From the NCBI GenBank assembly GCA_947630785.1, contig CANRIW010000005.1, forward strand, positions 22,442-86,441: a DNA stretch of 64,000 bases, given 5' to 3'. Shown one piece after another: positions 8,435-16,357 of the stretch; positions within the stretch are counted from its first letter, which is position 1, and each line of letters begins with the position of its first letter. Origin of the DNA: an uncultured Oscillospiraceae bacterium (GTDB lineage: Bacteria; Bacillota; Clostridia; Oscillospirales; Oscillospiraceae). The notes beneath the pieces are model-generated. The model ran no database searches, was not told where the DNA came from, and saw nothing but the letters and a program-made list of their open reading frames with translations. Both the position numbers and the translations under genes were made by a program.

Positions 8435-8827
8435 TTAACAGAGAGAAGCGGGGCCAAAACCGTGGGGCATCAGCTCCCGGAGGGTGACTTTTACGAAATC
8501 CCGGTCCCGGTTGGCGCACAGCACGGTCATATCCGGGTCGAACTCGTACAGCATCTGCCGGCAGGCACCGCAGGGCCAGCAGTAGTCCTCGCTCATCCCG
8601 GCAATGGCGATCCGCGCCGGGTCCCGATGGCCCTCGCTCACCGCCTTCAGCAGGGCGCACCGCTCGGCGCAGATGGTGGAGCCGTAGGCGGCGTTCTCCA
8701 CATTGCAGCCGGTGAACACCGCGCCGTCCGCCGTCTCCAGGGCGGCGCCAACAGGGAATTTGGAATAGGGGACGTAGGCGCGGTCCAGCATGGTGAAGGC
8801 CAGATCGACGAGCTCGCGGTCGGTCAT
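8435..8827 (-). CDS. cdd: Cytidine deaminase, tetrameric type
   Basis: Hydrolytically deaminates cytidine and deoxycytidine in pyrimidine salvage. From ATG 8827 the product is 130 residues, close to the tetrameric enzymes of Bacillus. The zinc site is all-cysteine: CAERCALLKA supplies the catalytic glutamate and first cysteine, PCGACRQ the other two. YSKFPVGAAL and GCNVENAAYG are the nucleoside-binding motifs. Start choice is uncertain: ATG 8845 has a textbook GGAGG, but the -10 box at 8863-8858 abuts that sequence, so the transcript would begin after it; MTDREL at 8827 also aligns best with known relatives and has AAAGGGG upstream. Confidence 0.92.
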   Translation of the reverse strand: MTDRELVDLAFTMLDRAYVPYSKFPVGAALETADGAVFTGCNVENAAYGSTICAERCALLKAVSEGHRDPARIAIAGMSEDYCWPCGACRQMLYEFDPDMTVLCANRDRDFVKVTLRELMPHGFGPASLC

Positions 8828-8857
8828 GGAGAGGGCCCCTTTCATTTGGTTTCCTCC

Positions 8858-8886
8858 ATGATAGCACACTTTGCGGCGAAAGGGAA
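8858..8886 (-). promoter_or_regulatory. Candidate cdd promoter (extended -10)
   Basis: Minus-strand TGCTATCAT (TATCAT at 8863-8858, with the TG extension) lies 17 bases from a weak TTCCCT at 8886-8881. Its position decides between the two possible cdd start codons. Confidence 0.4.
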
Positions 8887-8946
8887 GGGCGGTTTGACAG
8901 AGACGGGGAGCTTTCGGATTTTGGCGGAAAAAGAAAGAGAGCATAA

Positions 8947-8981
8947 GAAGGGCCCGCGGATCTGCTCCACGGGCCCTTCCT
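8947..8981 (-). terminator. Terminator of the rplJ-rplL transcript
   Basis: Arms AAGGGCCCG and CGGGCCCTT form a 9-bp GC-rich stem about 20 bases downstream of the rplL stop. On the minus strand the stem is followed by a pyrimidine-rich stretch with several T runs rather than one clean T tract. Confidence 0.6.
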
Positions 8982-9001
8982 CTGTACCTGTAAAAGAGGG
9001 A

Positions 9002-9379
9002 TTACTTCAGCTCCACCTTGGCGCCGGCCTCTTCCAGCTTCTTCTTCAGCTCCTCGGCCTCGTCCTTGCCCACGGCCTCCTTCAGGGTCTTGGGAGCGCC
9101 TTCGACAGTGGCCTTGGCCTCGGCCAGGCCCTGGCCGGTGATCTCGCGGACGACCTTGATGACCTTGATCTTGGTGGCGGCGTCGAAGCTGGCCAGGACC
9201 ACGTCGAACTCGGTCTTCTCCTCCTCGGCAGGAGCGGCGGCGGCGCCGGCGGCGGGGGCGGCCATAGCGGCGGCGGACACGCCGAACTCCTCCTCCAGGG
9301 CCTTGACGAGCTCATTGAGCTCCAGAACGGTGAGGCTCTTGTATTCCTCGACCAGAGCGTTGATCTTTTCGCTAGCCAT
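9002..9379 (-). CDS. rplL: Ribosomal protein L7/L12
   Basis: Dimeric stalk protein of the large subunit that recruits translational GTPases. The 125 residues show the N-terminal dimerisation helices (about 1-33, ending LEEEFGVSA), an alanine/proline-rich hinge (about 34-52) and the globular C-terminal domain with [29 protein letters not shown] and the final AGAKVELK. It is directly downstream of rplJ, as in most bacteria, and ends the transcript. Confidence 0.98.
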   Translation of the reverse strand: MASEKINALVEEYKSLTVLELNELVKALEEEFGVSAAAMAAPAAGAAAAPAEEEKTEFDVVLASFDAATKIKVIKVVREITGQGLAEAKATVEGAPKTLKEAVGKDEAEELKKKLEEAGAKVELK

Positions 9380-9424
9380 AATGATGTTACCTCCTAATAG
9401 ATTATGTTTGTTGATGTGTGCCGC

Positions 9425-9967
9425 TTACTCGGCGGCGGAAGCTTCCTCGGCAGGGGCATCGGCGGAGCCGCCGCCCTGCTTCTCGGCGATGGCCGCGGTG
9501 ACGGCGGCCAGACTGGTGATGGGCATGAGCAGCATACCCAGGACCTGAGCCAGCAGAGCGTCCTTGGAGGGCAGCTCGGACAGAGCCAGCACGTCGTCCA
9601 GGGGCAGGACCTTGCCGTCCATGAAGCCGGCCTTGATGTTGAACCGGTCGCCCATCTGCTTGGCGTACTTGTTGACGATGCGCATGGGGGCGATGGGATC
9701 TCCCTTGGAGATGGCCAGAGAAGTGCTGCCGTTCAGCACGCCGTCCAGCTCGGCCATATCCAGGCTGTCCAGGGCCCGGCGGAGCAGGGTGTTCTTCACC
9801 ACGGAGTACTGCACGCCGGCCTCCCGCAGCTCCTTGCGGAGGGCGGTGTCCTCGGCCACGGTGATGCCCCGGTAGTCCACCACCACACCGGAAGAGGCGG
9901 CCTTCAAATCGTCGGTCAGGGCGGCCACGACGGCCTGCTTCTCACTGAGAACCTTTGCGTTAGGCAT
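9425..9967 (-). CDS. rplJ: Ribosomal protein L10
   Basis: L10 anchors the L7/L12 dimers to the ribosome and represses its own operon by binding the leader. The 180-residue protein has the N-terminal rRNA-binding part (KQAVVAALTDDLKAASSGVVVDYRGITV, VVKNTLLRRAL) and a long C-terminal helix with an acidic, alanine-rich tail. It is preceded by a structured leader with an attenuator hairpin and followed by rplL after 45 bases. Confidence 0.97.
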   Translation of the reverse strand: MPNAKVLSEKQAVVAALTDDLKAASSGVVVDYRGITVAEDTALRKELREAGVQYSVVKNTLLRRALDSLDMAELDGVLNGSTSLAISKGDPIAPMRIVNKYAKQMGDRFNIKAGFMDGKVLPLDDVLALSELPSKDALLAQVLGMLLMPITSLAAVTAAIAEKQGGGSADAPAEEASAAE

Positions 9968-10095
9968 TGTTTGGATTCACCTCCGGAAAAATAAAGTGCC
10001 GCGTCTCAGAAAAGAGCGCGGCACGACAAACGCGTCATATACCGCGATCTCGGCAGGATTTACGCATCAAATGCACCTGCTGTCTTTGAACGCAA
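9968..10095 (-). promoter_or_regulatory. Ribosomal protein L10 leader with attenuator hairpin
   Basis: The untranslated leader of rplJ carries the two conserved L10-binding strands in minus-strand reading: CAGCAGGTGC (10082-10073) and CCTGCCGA (10057-10050). Downstream, arms GTGCCGCG and CGCGGCAC (10024-10017 and 10003-9996) make an 8-bp stem followed by TTTATTTTT, a factor-independent terminator just before the rplJ Shine-Dalgarno. This matches the known autoregulatory L10 leader of Firmicutes. Confidence 0.85.
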
Positions 10096-10100
10096 GTGGG

Positions 10101-10129
10101 ATTATATCAGCCTCCGGGGAGATTGTCAA
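10101..10129 (-). promoter_or_regulatory. Consensus promoter of rplJ-rplL inside a perfect inverted repeat
   Basis: TTGACA (10129-10124) and TATAAT (10106-10101) on the minus strand are a full consensus pair with 17-base spacing. The arms CTCCCCGGAGG (10133-10143) and CCTCCGGGGAG (10111-10121) form an 11-bp perfect inverted repeat whose loop holds the -35 box. As RNA from rplA this hairpin lacks a following T run. Confidence 0.85.
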
Positions 10130-10158
10130 CCCCTCCCCGGAGGCAAATATACGGTTTT

Positions 10159-10854
10159 TTAGCTGAACTTGGCGGTGTTGACCTTCACGCCGGGGCCCAT
10201 GGTGGCGGCGGCCACGCAGGAGCGGACGTACTGGCCCTTGGCGGCGGCGGGCTTGGCCTTGACGATGGCGCCCATGAGGGCGTTCAGGTTGTCGCTCAGC
10301 TTCTCGGGGCCGAAAGACACCTTGCCGATGGGGCAGTGGATGATGTTGGTCTTGTCCAGACGGTACTCCACCTTACCGGCTTTGATCTCGTTGACGGCCT
10401 GGGTCACGTTGGGGGTGACGGTGCCGGCCTTGGGGGAGGGCATCAGGCCCTTGGGGCCCAGGATCTTACCGAGGCGGCCCACGGTGCCCATCATATCGGG
10501 GGTGGCGACCACCACGTCGAAGTCGAACCAGTTCTCCTTCTGGATCTTCTCCACCAGTTCCATGCCGCCGGCATAGTCGGCGCCGGCGTCCAGGGCCTCC
10601 TGGACCTTGGCGTCCTTGGCGAACACCAGCACCTTGCGGGTCTTGCCGGTGCCGTGGGGGAGGACGATGGCGCCGCGGACCTGCTGGTCGGCGTGACGGG
10701 AGTCGACGCCCAGCTTCACGTGGAGCTCCACGGTCTCGTCGAACTTGGCGGTAGCGGTCTTGATGACCAGGGCCATGGCGTCGGCCACGTCATACTGCAT
10801 GGAGCGGTCGATCTGCTTGGCGCTGTCCACATACTTTTTACCCTTGAAAGCCAT
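10159..10854 (-). CDS. rplA: Ribosomal protein L1
   Basis: L1 forms the mobile stalk at the ribosomal E site. The 231-residue sequence shows [13 protein letters not shown], the rRNA-binding [22 protein letters not shown] stretch (here [18 protein letters not shown]), [30 protein letters not shown] over residues 125-155 and a C-terminal GPGVKVN. It lies 18 bases after rplK and is separated from rplJ by a promoter and leader. Confidence 0.97.
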   Translation of the reverse strand: MAFKGKKYVDSAKQIDRSMQYDVADAMALVIKTATAKFDETVELHVKLGVDSRHADQQVRGAIVLPHGTGKTRKVLVFAKDAKVQEALDAGADYAGGMELVEKIQKENWFDFDVVVATPDMMGTVGRLGKILGPKGLMPSPKAGTVTPNVTQAVNEIKAGKVEYRLDKTNIIHCPIGKVSFGPEKLSDNLNALMGAIVKAKPAAAKGQYVRSCVAAATMGPGVKVNTAKFS

Positions 10855-10872
10855 ATCTCGTTCCTCCTTCCC

Positions 10873-11298
<426 letters not shown>

Positions 11299-11404
11299 TT
11301 GAAACAGCACCTCCTAATGAAATGTGGTGGTGACGGAGCGCTTCGACCGCTCCTCCCACGGATGGGGACGCTCCGCGCCCCTTTCGTTCGATGCTTTTGG
11401 AGCC

Positions 11405-11923
11405 TCAGATGGTCTCCACCTGATCCAGCTCCAGCTCCACCGGCGTCTCCCGGCCGAACATGGACACCACCACGCGGACCTTGCCGCGCTCCTTGTCCAG
11501 TTCTTCCACGGTGCCGATGAAGGAGGCGAGGGCGCCGTCCACGATCTTGACGCTGTCGCCCACGTCGTAGGCCACCACCACCTCGCGCTTTTCCACGCCC
11601 AGGGCGGCGATCTCCTCGTCGGTGAGGGGGATGGCCTTGTTGGCGGCGCCCACGAATCCGGTGACGCCCCGGATGTTCCGCACCAGGTGCCAGGTCTCGT
11701 CGGTCATGACCATCTTGACCAGCACATAGCCGGGGAACACCTTGCGCTCCACGGTCTTGGGGCCGTTGTCGGTGATCTCGGTGACCGTCTCCATGGGGAT
11801 GGACACCTCGGCGATCAAATCGTGCATATTGCGGTTTTCCACAGCCTGCTCGATGGACATGGCCACGTTTTTCTCGTAGCCGGAGTAGGTGTGGGCCACA
11901 TACCACTTCAGATCCTCAGCCAT
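11405..11923 (-). CDS. nusG: Transcription termination/antitermination factor NusG
   Basis: NusG binds the RNA polymerase clamp and couples transcription with translation. The 172 residues comprise the NGN domain (about 1-115: WYVAHTYSGYEKNV, KVFPGYVLVKM, VRNIRGVTGFVG) and a C-terminal KOW domain (about 125-172: GDSVKIVDGALASFIGTVEEL). Gene order rpmG-secE-nusG-rplK-rplA is the classical one. The stop of secE is 10 bases upstream. Confidence 0.97.
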   Translation of the reverse strand: MAEDLKWYVAHTYSGYEKNVAMSIEQAVENRNMHDLIAEVSIPMETVTEITDNGPKTVERKVFPGYVLVKMVMTDETWHLVRNIRGVTGFVGAANKAIPLTDEEIAALGVEKREVVVAYDVGDSVKIVDGALASFIGTVEELDKERGKVRVVVSMFGRETPVELELDQVETI

Positions 11924-11933
11924 GGGGCACCCG

Positions 11934-12203
11934 TCAGCTGAAGAGCTTCAGCAGGGCGTCGACCACGGCGCGGGCCAGCCAGTCGAAGACCCAGATGAAC
12001 ACGCCGATGATGAGCACGCACACGATGACGATGCACACGTTCTTGACTACGTCCTTGAGGGTGGGCCAGGTGACCTTCTTCAGCTCGCCCTTCAGGTCCT
12101 TGAACCAGCGGAGGACCCGATTGGGCTTCTTCTCCTGCTTTTTGGCGGGCTTGGCCTTCTTGTCGGAGCTTACGGACTCCAGGTTTTTCTCCTGTTCAGA
12201 CAT
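11934..12203 (-). CDS. secE: Preprotein translocase subunit SecE
   Basis: SecE stabilises SecY in the membrane translocon. The short 89-residue form typical of Firmicutes has a lysine-rich cytoplasmic N-terminus (about 1-45, with amphipathic WFKDLKGELKKVTWPT) and one membrane span (about 55-75, VCIVIVCVLIIGVFIWVF). The KKVTWPT motif is the family signature. Confidence 0.96.
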   Translation of the reverse strand: MSEQEKNLESVSSDKKAKPAKKQEKKPNRVLRWFKDLKGELKKVTWPTLKDVVKNVCIVIVCVLIIGVFIWVFDWLARAVVDALLKLFS

Positions 12204-12220
12204 CAGTTACCCCTCTTTCC

Positions 12221-12385
12221 TTACTTCGTTTCGGTGTGCAGAGTGTGCTTTCTGCAGAAGGGGCAGTACTTGTTGAGCTCCAGACGCTCGGTGGTATTGC
12301 GCTTGTTCTTCTTGGTGTTGTAGTTGCGCTGTTTGCACTCGGAGCAGCGCAGGACGACCTTCACACGGTTACCGGCTTTCGCCAT
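12221..12385 (-). CDS. rpmG: Ribosomal protein L33
   Basis: Translating the minus strand from ATG 12385 to TAA 12221 gives 54 residues beginning [17 protein letters not shown]. Two CxxC pairs (RCSEC and YCPFC) mark the zinc-binding form of L33, and the [12 protein letters not shown] core is characteristic. AAGGAGGTG is six bases upstream of the start. It heads the secE-nusG-rplKA transcript, as in many Clostridia. Confidence 0.96.
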   Translation of the reverse strand: MAKAGNRVKVVLRCSECKQRNYNTKKNKRNTTERLELNKYCPFCRKHTLHTETK

Positions 12386-12422
12386 TCTCGGCACCTCCTT
12401 GATGAATTTGACCGGCGGCGCG

Positions 12423-12448
12423 AAAAAGGCGCCGGACCCGGCCTTTTG
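12423..12448 (-). promoter_or_regulatory. Terminator-like hairpin in the rpmG leader
   Basis: On the minus strand AAAAGGCCGG and its partner ending GGCGCCTTTTT form a bulged GC stem followed by five T, about 40 bases upstream of rpmG. A second perfect inverted repeat, AAAGGCGC/GCGCCTTT, lies at 12468-12486. Together they suggest attenuation in the roughly 210-base leader, but no trigger is recognisable. Confidence 0.4.
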
Positions 12449-12606
12449 CCGCTTCCAGCGCCGCCAGAAAGGCGCAGCGCGCCTTTAAGATGGCTACGGG
12501 AGAGCGGCAGAATTGCCTCCCTGCGGCCCGTCGTTCGGGGTGAGGGTTTTTGCGGCCATCCCGTAAAAATGGACACAAAAAGAAAGCCCTGCTCGCAGGT
12601 GACGAC

Positions 12607-12635
12607 AGCGTACCACATTTGCGGGGGCTTGTCAA
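12607..12635 (-). promoter_or_regulatory. Promoter of rpmG-secE-nusG-rplKA
   Basis: Minus-strand TTGACA (12635-12630) and TACGCT (12612-12607) are 17 bases apart. The -35 box shares five bases with the -35 of the divergent ruvX promoter. Confidence 0.65.
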
Positions 12636-12657
12636 GGGCGATTTTTTACTTTATAAT
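12629..12657 (+). promoter_or_regulatory. Promoter of ruvX
   Basis: TTGTCA (12629-12634), 17-base spacer, TATAAT (12652-12657). The start would lie about 20 bases before the ruvX ATG. It is back-to-back with the rpmG promoter and overlaps its -35 box. Confidence 0.65.
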
Positions 12658-12684
12658 GTGAAAAAACGAAGGGGGGAGAGGCCC

Positions 12685-13107
12685 ATGCGGGTCATGGCCA
12701 TCGACTACGGGGACGCCCGCACCGGCGTAGCGGTGTCCGACGGGAGCGGCCTGCTGGCGGGGTTCACCACCGTCATCCACAGCCGGAGGCCGGAGGTTGT
12801 GCTGGACGAGATCAGCAGGCTCATCGCGGAGCGGGGGGCGGACGAGCTGGTGATGGGCTTCCCCCGGAACATGGACGGCACCGAGGGCCCCCGGGCGGAG
12901 CTGTACCGGGACTTCGCCGCGAGGCTGGAGGAGCGCACCGGGATGGAGGTCCACCTGTGGGACGAGCGGCGCACCACCGTGGAGGCCCACGCCATCCTCC
13001 ACGCCGGCGGCAAGCGGATGAAGGACCACAAAAAGACCGTGGACGCGGTGGCGGCCTCGCTGATCTTGGAGGGCTACCTGGCCTATAAGCGGCGGAACGA
13101 GCGGTAA
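12685..13107 (+). CDS. ruvX: Putative pre-16S rRNA nuclease / Holliday junction resolvase-like YqgF
   Basis: YqgF (RuvX) is an RNase H-fold nuclease implicated in 5' processing of 16S rRNA, with an alternative resolvase role proposed. The 140-residue protein has the family start MRVMAIDYGDARTGVAVSD with the first catalytic aspartate (D7), VMGFPRNMDGTEG, the acidic LWDERRTTVEA, and a final aspartate in KTVDAVAASLILEGYL. Start ATG 12685 follows GGGGGGAGAGG. The gene is monocistronic, ending in a strong terminator. Confidence 0.92.
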   Translation: MRVMAIDYGDARTGVAVSDGSGLLAGFTTVIHSRRPEVVLDEISRLIAERGADELVMGFPRNMDGTEGPRAELYRDFAARLEERTGMEVHLWDERRTTVEAHAILHAGGKRMKDHKKTVDAVAASLILEGYLAYKRRNER

Positions 13108-13113
13108 AAGGAG

Positions 13114-13142
13114 CTCCCCTCCCGGCCCGGGAGGGGAGTTTT
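13114..13142. terminator. Terminator after ruvX (also downstream of the DUF2812 gene)
   Basis: An 11-bp perfect stem CTCCCCTCCCG/CGGGAGGGGAG with a three-base loop is followed by TTTTG on the plus strand and lies seven bases after the ruvX stop. On the minus strand it follows the DUF2812 gene within 10 bases and is trailed by CTCCTTTTA, so it may serve both. Confidence 0.75.
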
Positions 13143-13147
13143 GCGCG

Positions 13148-14539
13148 CTATTGCCCCAGTTTTTCGCCCACGACGGCCCTTTGCTCCGGGGTGGGGGTCC
13201 AGTGGTCGCCGAAGCGGACGGTCCACTCGGAGCCGAAGTCGATCACCACGATGCTGTGTTCATAGCACAGCAGGAAGCGGTTCGTGCGGCCCCCGTCGTC
13301 ATACACCCGCTCCCACGCCTCTTTGGCGCCCCAGGGGGCGGGGTCAATTACCTCGTAACGGTAGCCGAACTGCTCCCCGTACTTGTCGTCCTCGTGGTAC
13401 AGCCTGTCTCTGCACCAGCCGTAGAGGAGGGGCAGCTTGACCTCGGTGACGGCGTACTCCAGAGAGGGCAGGGCGAGGTCCGGGTCGTCCCGGTTCCAGT
13501 CCACGTGCTGATGGATCTCGTACTGCCCCAGCAGGACGGTCTCGTCCCCGGTCGTCCAGGTGCGATAGCCGTCCATATCCACGTCCGTCAGGTCGGCCAC
13601 CGACAGGGGCGGGCCGCCGCTCAGGTAGCTGCTGTCGTCCAGCAGGCCGCTGCCCGCCGCCCGGATGGTGAAAAAGACGATGACCGCCAGCAGGCCGAAA
13701 GCCAGCACCACGTCCACCGCCAGGGTGGCCGCCCGGTTGACGCCCCGGGAGACGCCCTTCCGCTTCAGGAGGATGCGGGTGCCGTTCACCCCCAGGTACA
13801 GCAGGACCGTCCAGCCCAGCATGACGAATGTGATGAGCTTCATCAGCGGATTGCTTTGCAGAATGACGTCGATCAGATACCCCGCAAGGGCGACGGCGAC
13901 CACGCCCAGACCGACGGCCTGGAGCGGAAAGTGGTTGGGGGTGGGATAGAACACCCCCTGCTCCGCCGCCTTCAGCGCCCGGCGGCGCCACAGGAAGTAG
14001 CCGCCCAGCTCCACGCCCAGCAGCAGGAGCAGGACCAGCCAGCACAGAAGGCTGAATAAGCCGCTGGGGCGGGACAGCCAACCGATGGGGTCGTTCACAA
14101 GCTGGCCGATGGATATCCAGAGACCCAGCAGAGACGGCAGCAGGCAGACGGCGTAGGCCAGGATGGTGGAGCGCATCATGGCCTTGTGGATGGCGTCCAC
14201 CTCCAGGGCGGGGTCGGTCTCAATGGGGGTGGGGTCCTCCCGCTCATTGTAAAATGCCAGCACCTTGCCGTTGGAGGCGGCCACCTCCCAGCCGGTGTGG
14301 GCGCAGAAGTCCCGGAACTCCTGCTCCTCCTCGGTGGGGTACGGGTCAAAGGCCGACGCCTTGTAGTAGTAGCTGACGCAGAAATGGACCTGCCGGGGCT
14401 CGCTCCGGCGGTAGCGCAAAAAGCAGTTGCCGATATCCTCCAGCATCCAGCCCTCGGCCGCCAGTTTCTCAAAGTGTTTTTGGAGCCCGGTGCGGTCGTA
14501 CATGGAAAACAGGATCATCTCGTGTTTGGTGTCCCTCAT
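13148..14539 (-). CDS. DUF2812 family membrane protein
   Basis: A 463-residue membrane protein. Residues 1-100 form a DUF2812-type cytoplasmic domain (FSMYDRTGLQKHFEKLAAEGWMLEDIGNCFLRY, then VHFCVSYY). Several hydrophobic segments follow (about 118-140, 158-185, 207-230, 237-255, 277-300), and the rest is a soluble part rich in Trp/Tyr. Proteins of this family are usually encoded next to a PadR regulator; here the start overlaps the padR stop as ATGA. A role in envelope or drug stress has been suggested by such contexts but the function is unknown. Confidence 0.85.
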   Translation of the reverse strand: MRDTKHEMILFSMYDRTGLQKHFEKLAAEGWMLEDIGNCFLRYRRSEPRQVHFCVSYYYKASAFDPYPTEEEQEFRDFCAHTGWEVAASNGKVLAFYNEREDPTPIETDPALEVDAIHKAMMRSTILAYAVCLLPSLLGLWISIGQLVNDPIGWLSRPSGLFSLLCWLVLLLLLGVELGGYFLWRRRALKAAEQGVFYPTPNHFPLQAVGLGVVAVALAGYLIDVILQSNPLMKLITFVMLGWTVLLYLGVNGTRILLKRKGVSRGVNRAATLAVDVVLAFGLLAVIVFFTIRAAGSGLLDDSSYLSGGPPLSVADLTDVDMDGYRTWTTGDETVLLGQYEIHQHVDWNRDDPDLALPSLEYAVTEVKLPLLYGWCRDRLYHEDDKYGEQFGYRYEVIDPAPWGAKEAWERVYDDGGRTNRFLLCYEHSIVVIDFGSEWTVRFGDHWTPTPEQRAVVGEKLGQ

Positions 14540-14859
14540 TTCGTCCCCTCCTCTCCGAAGACGCGGCGGTAGTCCTCCCCTTGGGCGGTGATGCGGCGGT
14601 ACTCCTCCGCCAGCCGCTTCACCCCCGCTTCGGTGAGGACGTAGCTCCGCCGGCGGCCCTCCACTTTGGTCTCCCGGATCATGCCGGCGTCCAGGAACTG
14701 CTCCAGCAGGTTGTAGAGCGTCCCGGAGCCCACGCTGACCCGCCCGCCCGTCATGGCGGGCACCCGGTCCAGGATGTCCATGCCGCAGCACTCGGTCTTG
14801 AGGCACAGCAGCACGTAGAACATCTGCTCCGTGAGGGTCTGGAATTTCAATCGGGGCAT
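14536..14859 (-). CDS. PadR-family transcriptional regulator
   Basis: A 107-residue winged-helix repressor. LTEQMFYVLLCLKTECCGMDILDRVPAMTGGRVSVGSGTLYNLLEQFLDAGMI is the PadR winged helix with the GTLY recognition-helix signature, and EGRRRSYVLTEAG is the wing. It is the short form lacking a large C-terminal dimerisation domain. It is co-transcribed with the DUF2812 gene from a promoter carrying three copies of a 13-bp palindrome, so it very probably represses its own operon; the ligand is unknown. Confidence 0.93.
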   Translation of the reverse strand: MPRLKFQTLTEQMFYVLLCLKTECCGMDILDRVPAMTGGRVSVGSGTLYNLLEQFLDAGMIRETKVEGRRRSYVLTEAGVKRLAEEYRRITAQGEDYRRVFGEEGTK

Positions 14860-14875
14860 AGGGGTCCCTCCTATT

Positions 14876-14954
14876 CTCGAATATCGAGCTTGATGGGAAA
14901 AGAAGTAATCTCGAATATCGAGATTACGACCTCAGTATAAACTCGAATATCGAG
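14876..14954. promoter_or_regulatory. Three PadR operator copies
   Basis: The sequence CTCGAATATCGAG occurs exactly three times, at 14876-14888, 14910-14922 and 14942-14954, with start-to-start spacing of 34 and 32 bases (about three helical turns). The middle copy is the centre of a 23-bp inverted repeat with 10-bp perfect arms (14905-14927). The sites fall just upstream of the ribosome site, over the expected start point, and between -35 and -10 respectively. Confidence 0.85.
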
Positions 14955-14962
14955 AATGTCAA
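14934..14962 (-). promoter_or_regulatory. padR promoter
   Basis: Minus-strand TTGACA (14962-14957), 17-base spacer, TATACT (14939-14934). The spacer contains one whole operator copy. Confidence 0.85.
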
Positions 14963-15008
14963 GGGGGTAGGGGCAGAAAACGCAAATATTTTTTCCGAGC
15001 GCGAAAAC

Positions 15009-15036
15009 GGCCCCGGCGGGATGTCCCGCCGGGGCC
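15009..15036 (-). terminator. Terminator of ackA
   Basis: Thirteen-base arms beginning GGCCCCGGCGGG and ending CCCGCCGGGGCC pair perfectly. On the minus strand the stem, 26 bases after the ackA stop, is followed by GTTTTCGC, a short T run. Confidence 0.7.
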
Positions 15037-15061
15037 GGTCTGCCTGTATGTTCTGTGAGGC

Positions 15062-16255
15062 TCACACCAGAGCCGCGGTCTCCAGGGCGATCATGAGCTC
15101 CTCGTTGGTGGGGATGAGCAGCACCTGCACCTTGGAGTCGATGGCGGAGATGACCGCTTCCTTGCCCCGGACGTTGTTGGCGTCGGGGTCCATCTTCACG
15201 CCCATGAACTCCAGGCCCGAGGCGATGGCCATCCGCTGGTCGGCGTCGTTCTCGCCCACGCCGGCGGTGAAGATGATGGCGTCCACCCCGCCCATGACGG
15301 CGGCCAGGGAGCCGATGTACTTCTTCACGCTGTAGCTGAAGATATCCAGCGCCAGGGCGGCCCGGGCGTTGCCCTCCTCGCCGGCCTTGGACAGATCCCG
15401 GAAGTCGGAGGACACGCCGGAGACCCCCAGCACGCCGGACTTCTTGTTGAGGATGTTCAGCATGGCGTCGATATCCAGGCCGTACTTCTTCATCAGGAAC
15501 TCCAGGATGCCCGCGTCCAGATCGCCGGCCCGGGTGCCCATGGGCAGGCCGGCCAGGGGGGTGAAGCCCATGGAGGTGTCTACGCTCTTGCCGTACTTCA
15601 CGGCGGCCACGGAGGAGCCGTTGCCCAGGTGGCAGGAGATGAGCTTCAGGGATTCGATGGGTTTGCCCAGCATATCGGCGGCCCGCTGGGTCACGTACTT
15701 GTGGGAGGTGCCGTGGAAGCCGTAGCGGCGGACCTTGTCGTTCTCGTAGTACTCATAGGGCAGGGCGTAGGTGTAGGCCACCGGGGGCATGGTCTGGTGG
15801 AAGGCGGTGTCGAACACGGCCACCTGGGGCACGTCGGGACCCATGACGGCGATGCAGGCCCTGATGCCGGTGATATTGGCGGGGTTGTGCAGGGGGGCCA
15901 GGGGGACGCACGCCTCGATGGCGGCCATCACCTTGTCGTCGATCTTCACCGAGTTTGCGAAGGCCTCGCCCCCGTGGACCACCCGGTGGCCCACCGCGTC
16001 GATCTCCTTCATGGAGGAGATGACGCCGTTGGCCGGATCCACCAGAGCGTTCAGAACCGCCTGGATGGCCTCGGCATGGGTGGGCATATCGATGCTTGCC
16101 GCATCCACGGTCTCCTTTCCGGGGGCCTTGTAGGTGAACCGGCCGTCGATGCCGATGCGCTCGCACAGGCCCTTGGCCAGCACGTTCTGGGTGTCGGTGT
16201 CCAGCAGCTGGTATTTCAGAGAGGAGCTGCCCGCGTTGATGACCAGAACTTTCAT
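15062..16255 (-). CDS. ackA: Acetate kinase
   Basis: AckA converts acetyl phosphate and ADP to acetate and ATP, a main energy-yielding step of fermentation. The 397 residues include the phosphate-binding INAGSSSLKYQL at the N-terminus, HRVVHGGE, the RRYGFHGTSHKYV signature at about 174-186, HLGNGSS, and GVGEND near the C-terminus. All are intact, so the enzyme should be active. It is monocistronic; pta is not in the window. The neighbour on the other strand, tmcAL, uses acetate as a substrate. Confidence 0.97.
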   Translation of the reverse strand: MKVLVINAGSSSLKYQLLDTDTQNVLAKGLCERIGIDGRFTYKAPGKETVDAASIDMPTHAEAIQAVLNALVDPANGVISSMKEIDAVGHRVVHGGEAFANSVKIDDKVMAAIEACVPLAPLHNPANITGIRACIAVMGPDVPQVAVFDTAFHQTMPPVAYTYALPYEYYENDKVRRYGFHGTSHKYVTQRAADMLGKPIESLKLISCHLGNGSSVAAVKYGKSVDTSMGFTPLAGLPMGTRAGDLDAGILEFLMKKYGLDIDAMLNILNKKSGVLGVSGVSSDFRDLSKAGEEGNARAALALDIFSYSVKKYIGSLAAVMGGVDAIIFTAGVGENDADQRMAIASGLEFMGVKMDPDANNVRGKEAVISAIDSKVQVLLIPTNEELMIALETAALV

Positions 16256-16287
16256 TGAGATACACTCCTTTGGCCCGCAAGAACTGT

Positions 16288-16316
16288 TTGCTTCCTGCGG
16301 CGCTTTGTATTATAAT
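16288..16316 (+). promoter_or_regulatory. Candidate tmcAL promoter
   Basis: TTGCTT (16288-16293), 17-base spacer, TATAAT (16311-16316). The -10 lies inside GTATTATAAT, whose exact inverted copy ATTATAATAC at 16358-16367 holds the -10 of the opposing ackA promoter. Confidence 0.5.
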
Positions 16317-16357
16317 GCGTAATAAGCGATGTTGCGGTCTGTGAGAAGATAGCTCAT

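Noticed and set aside
11299..11404. L1-binding site in the spacer before rplK
   Set aside because: A small GGAGCG/CGCTCC hairpin is there, but I could not match it to the conserved L1 site.
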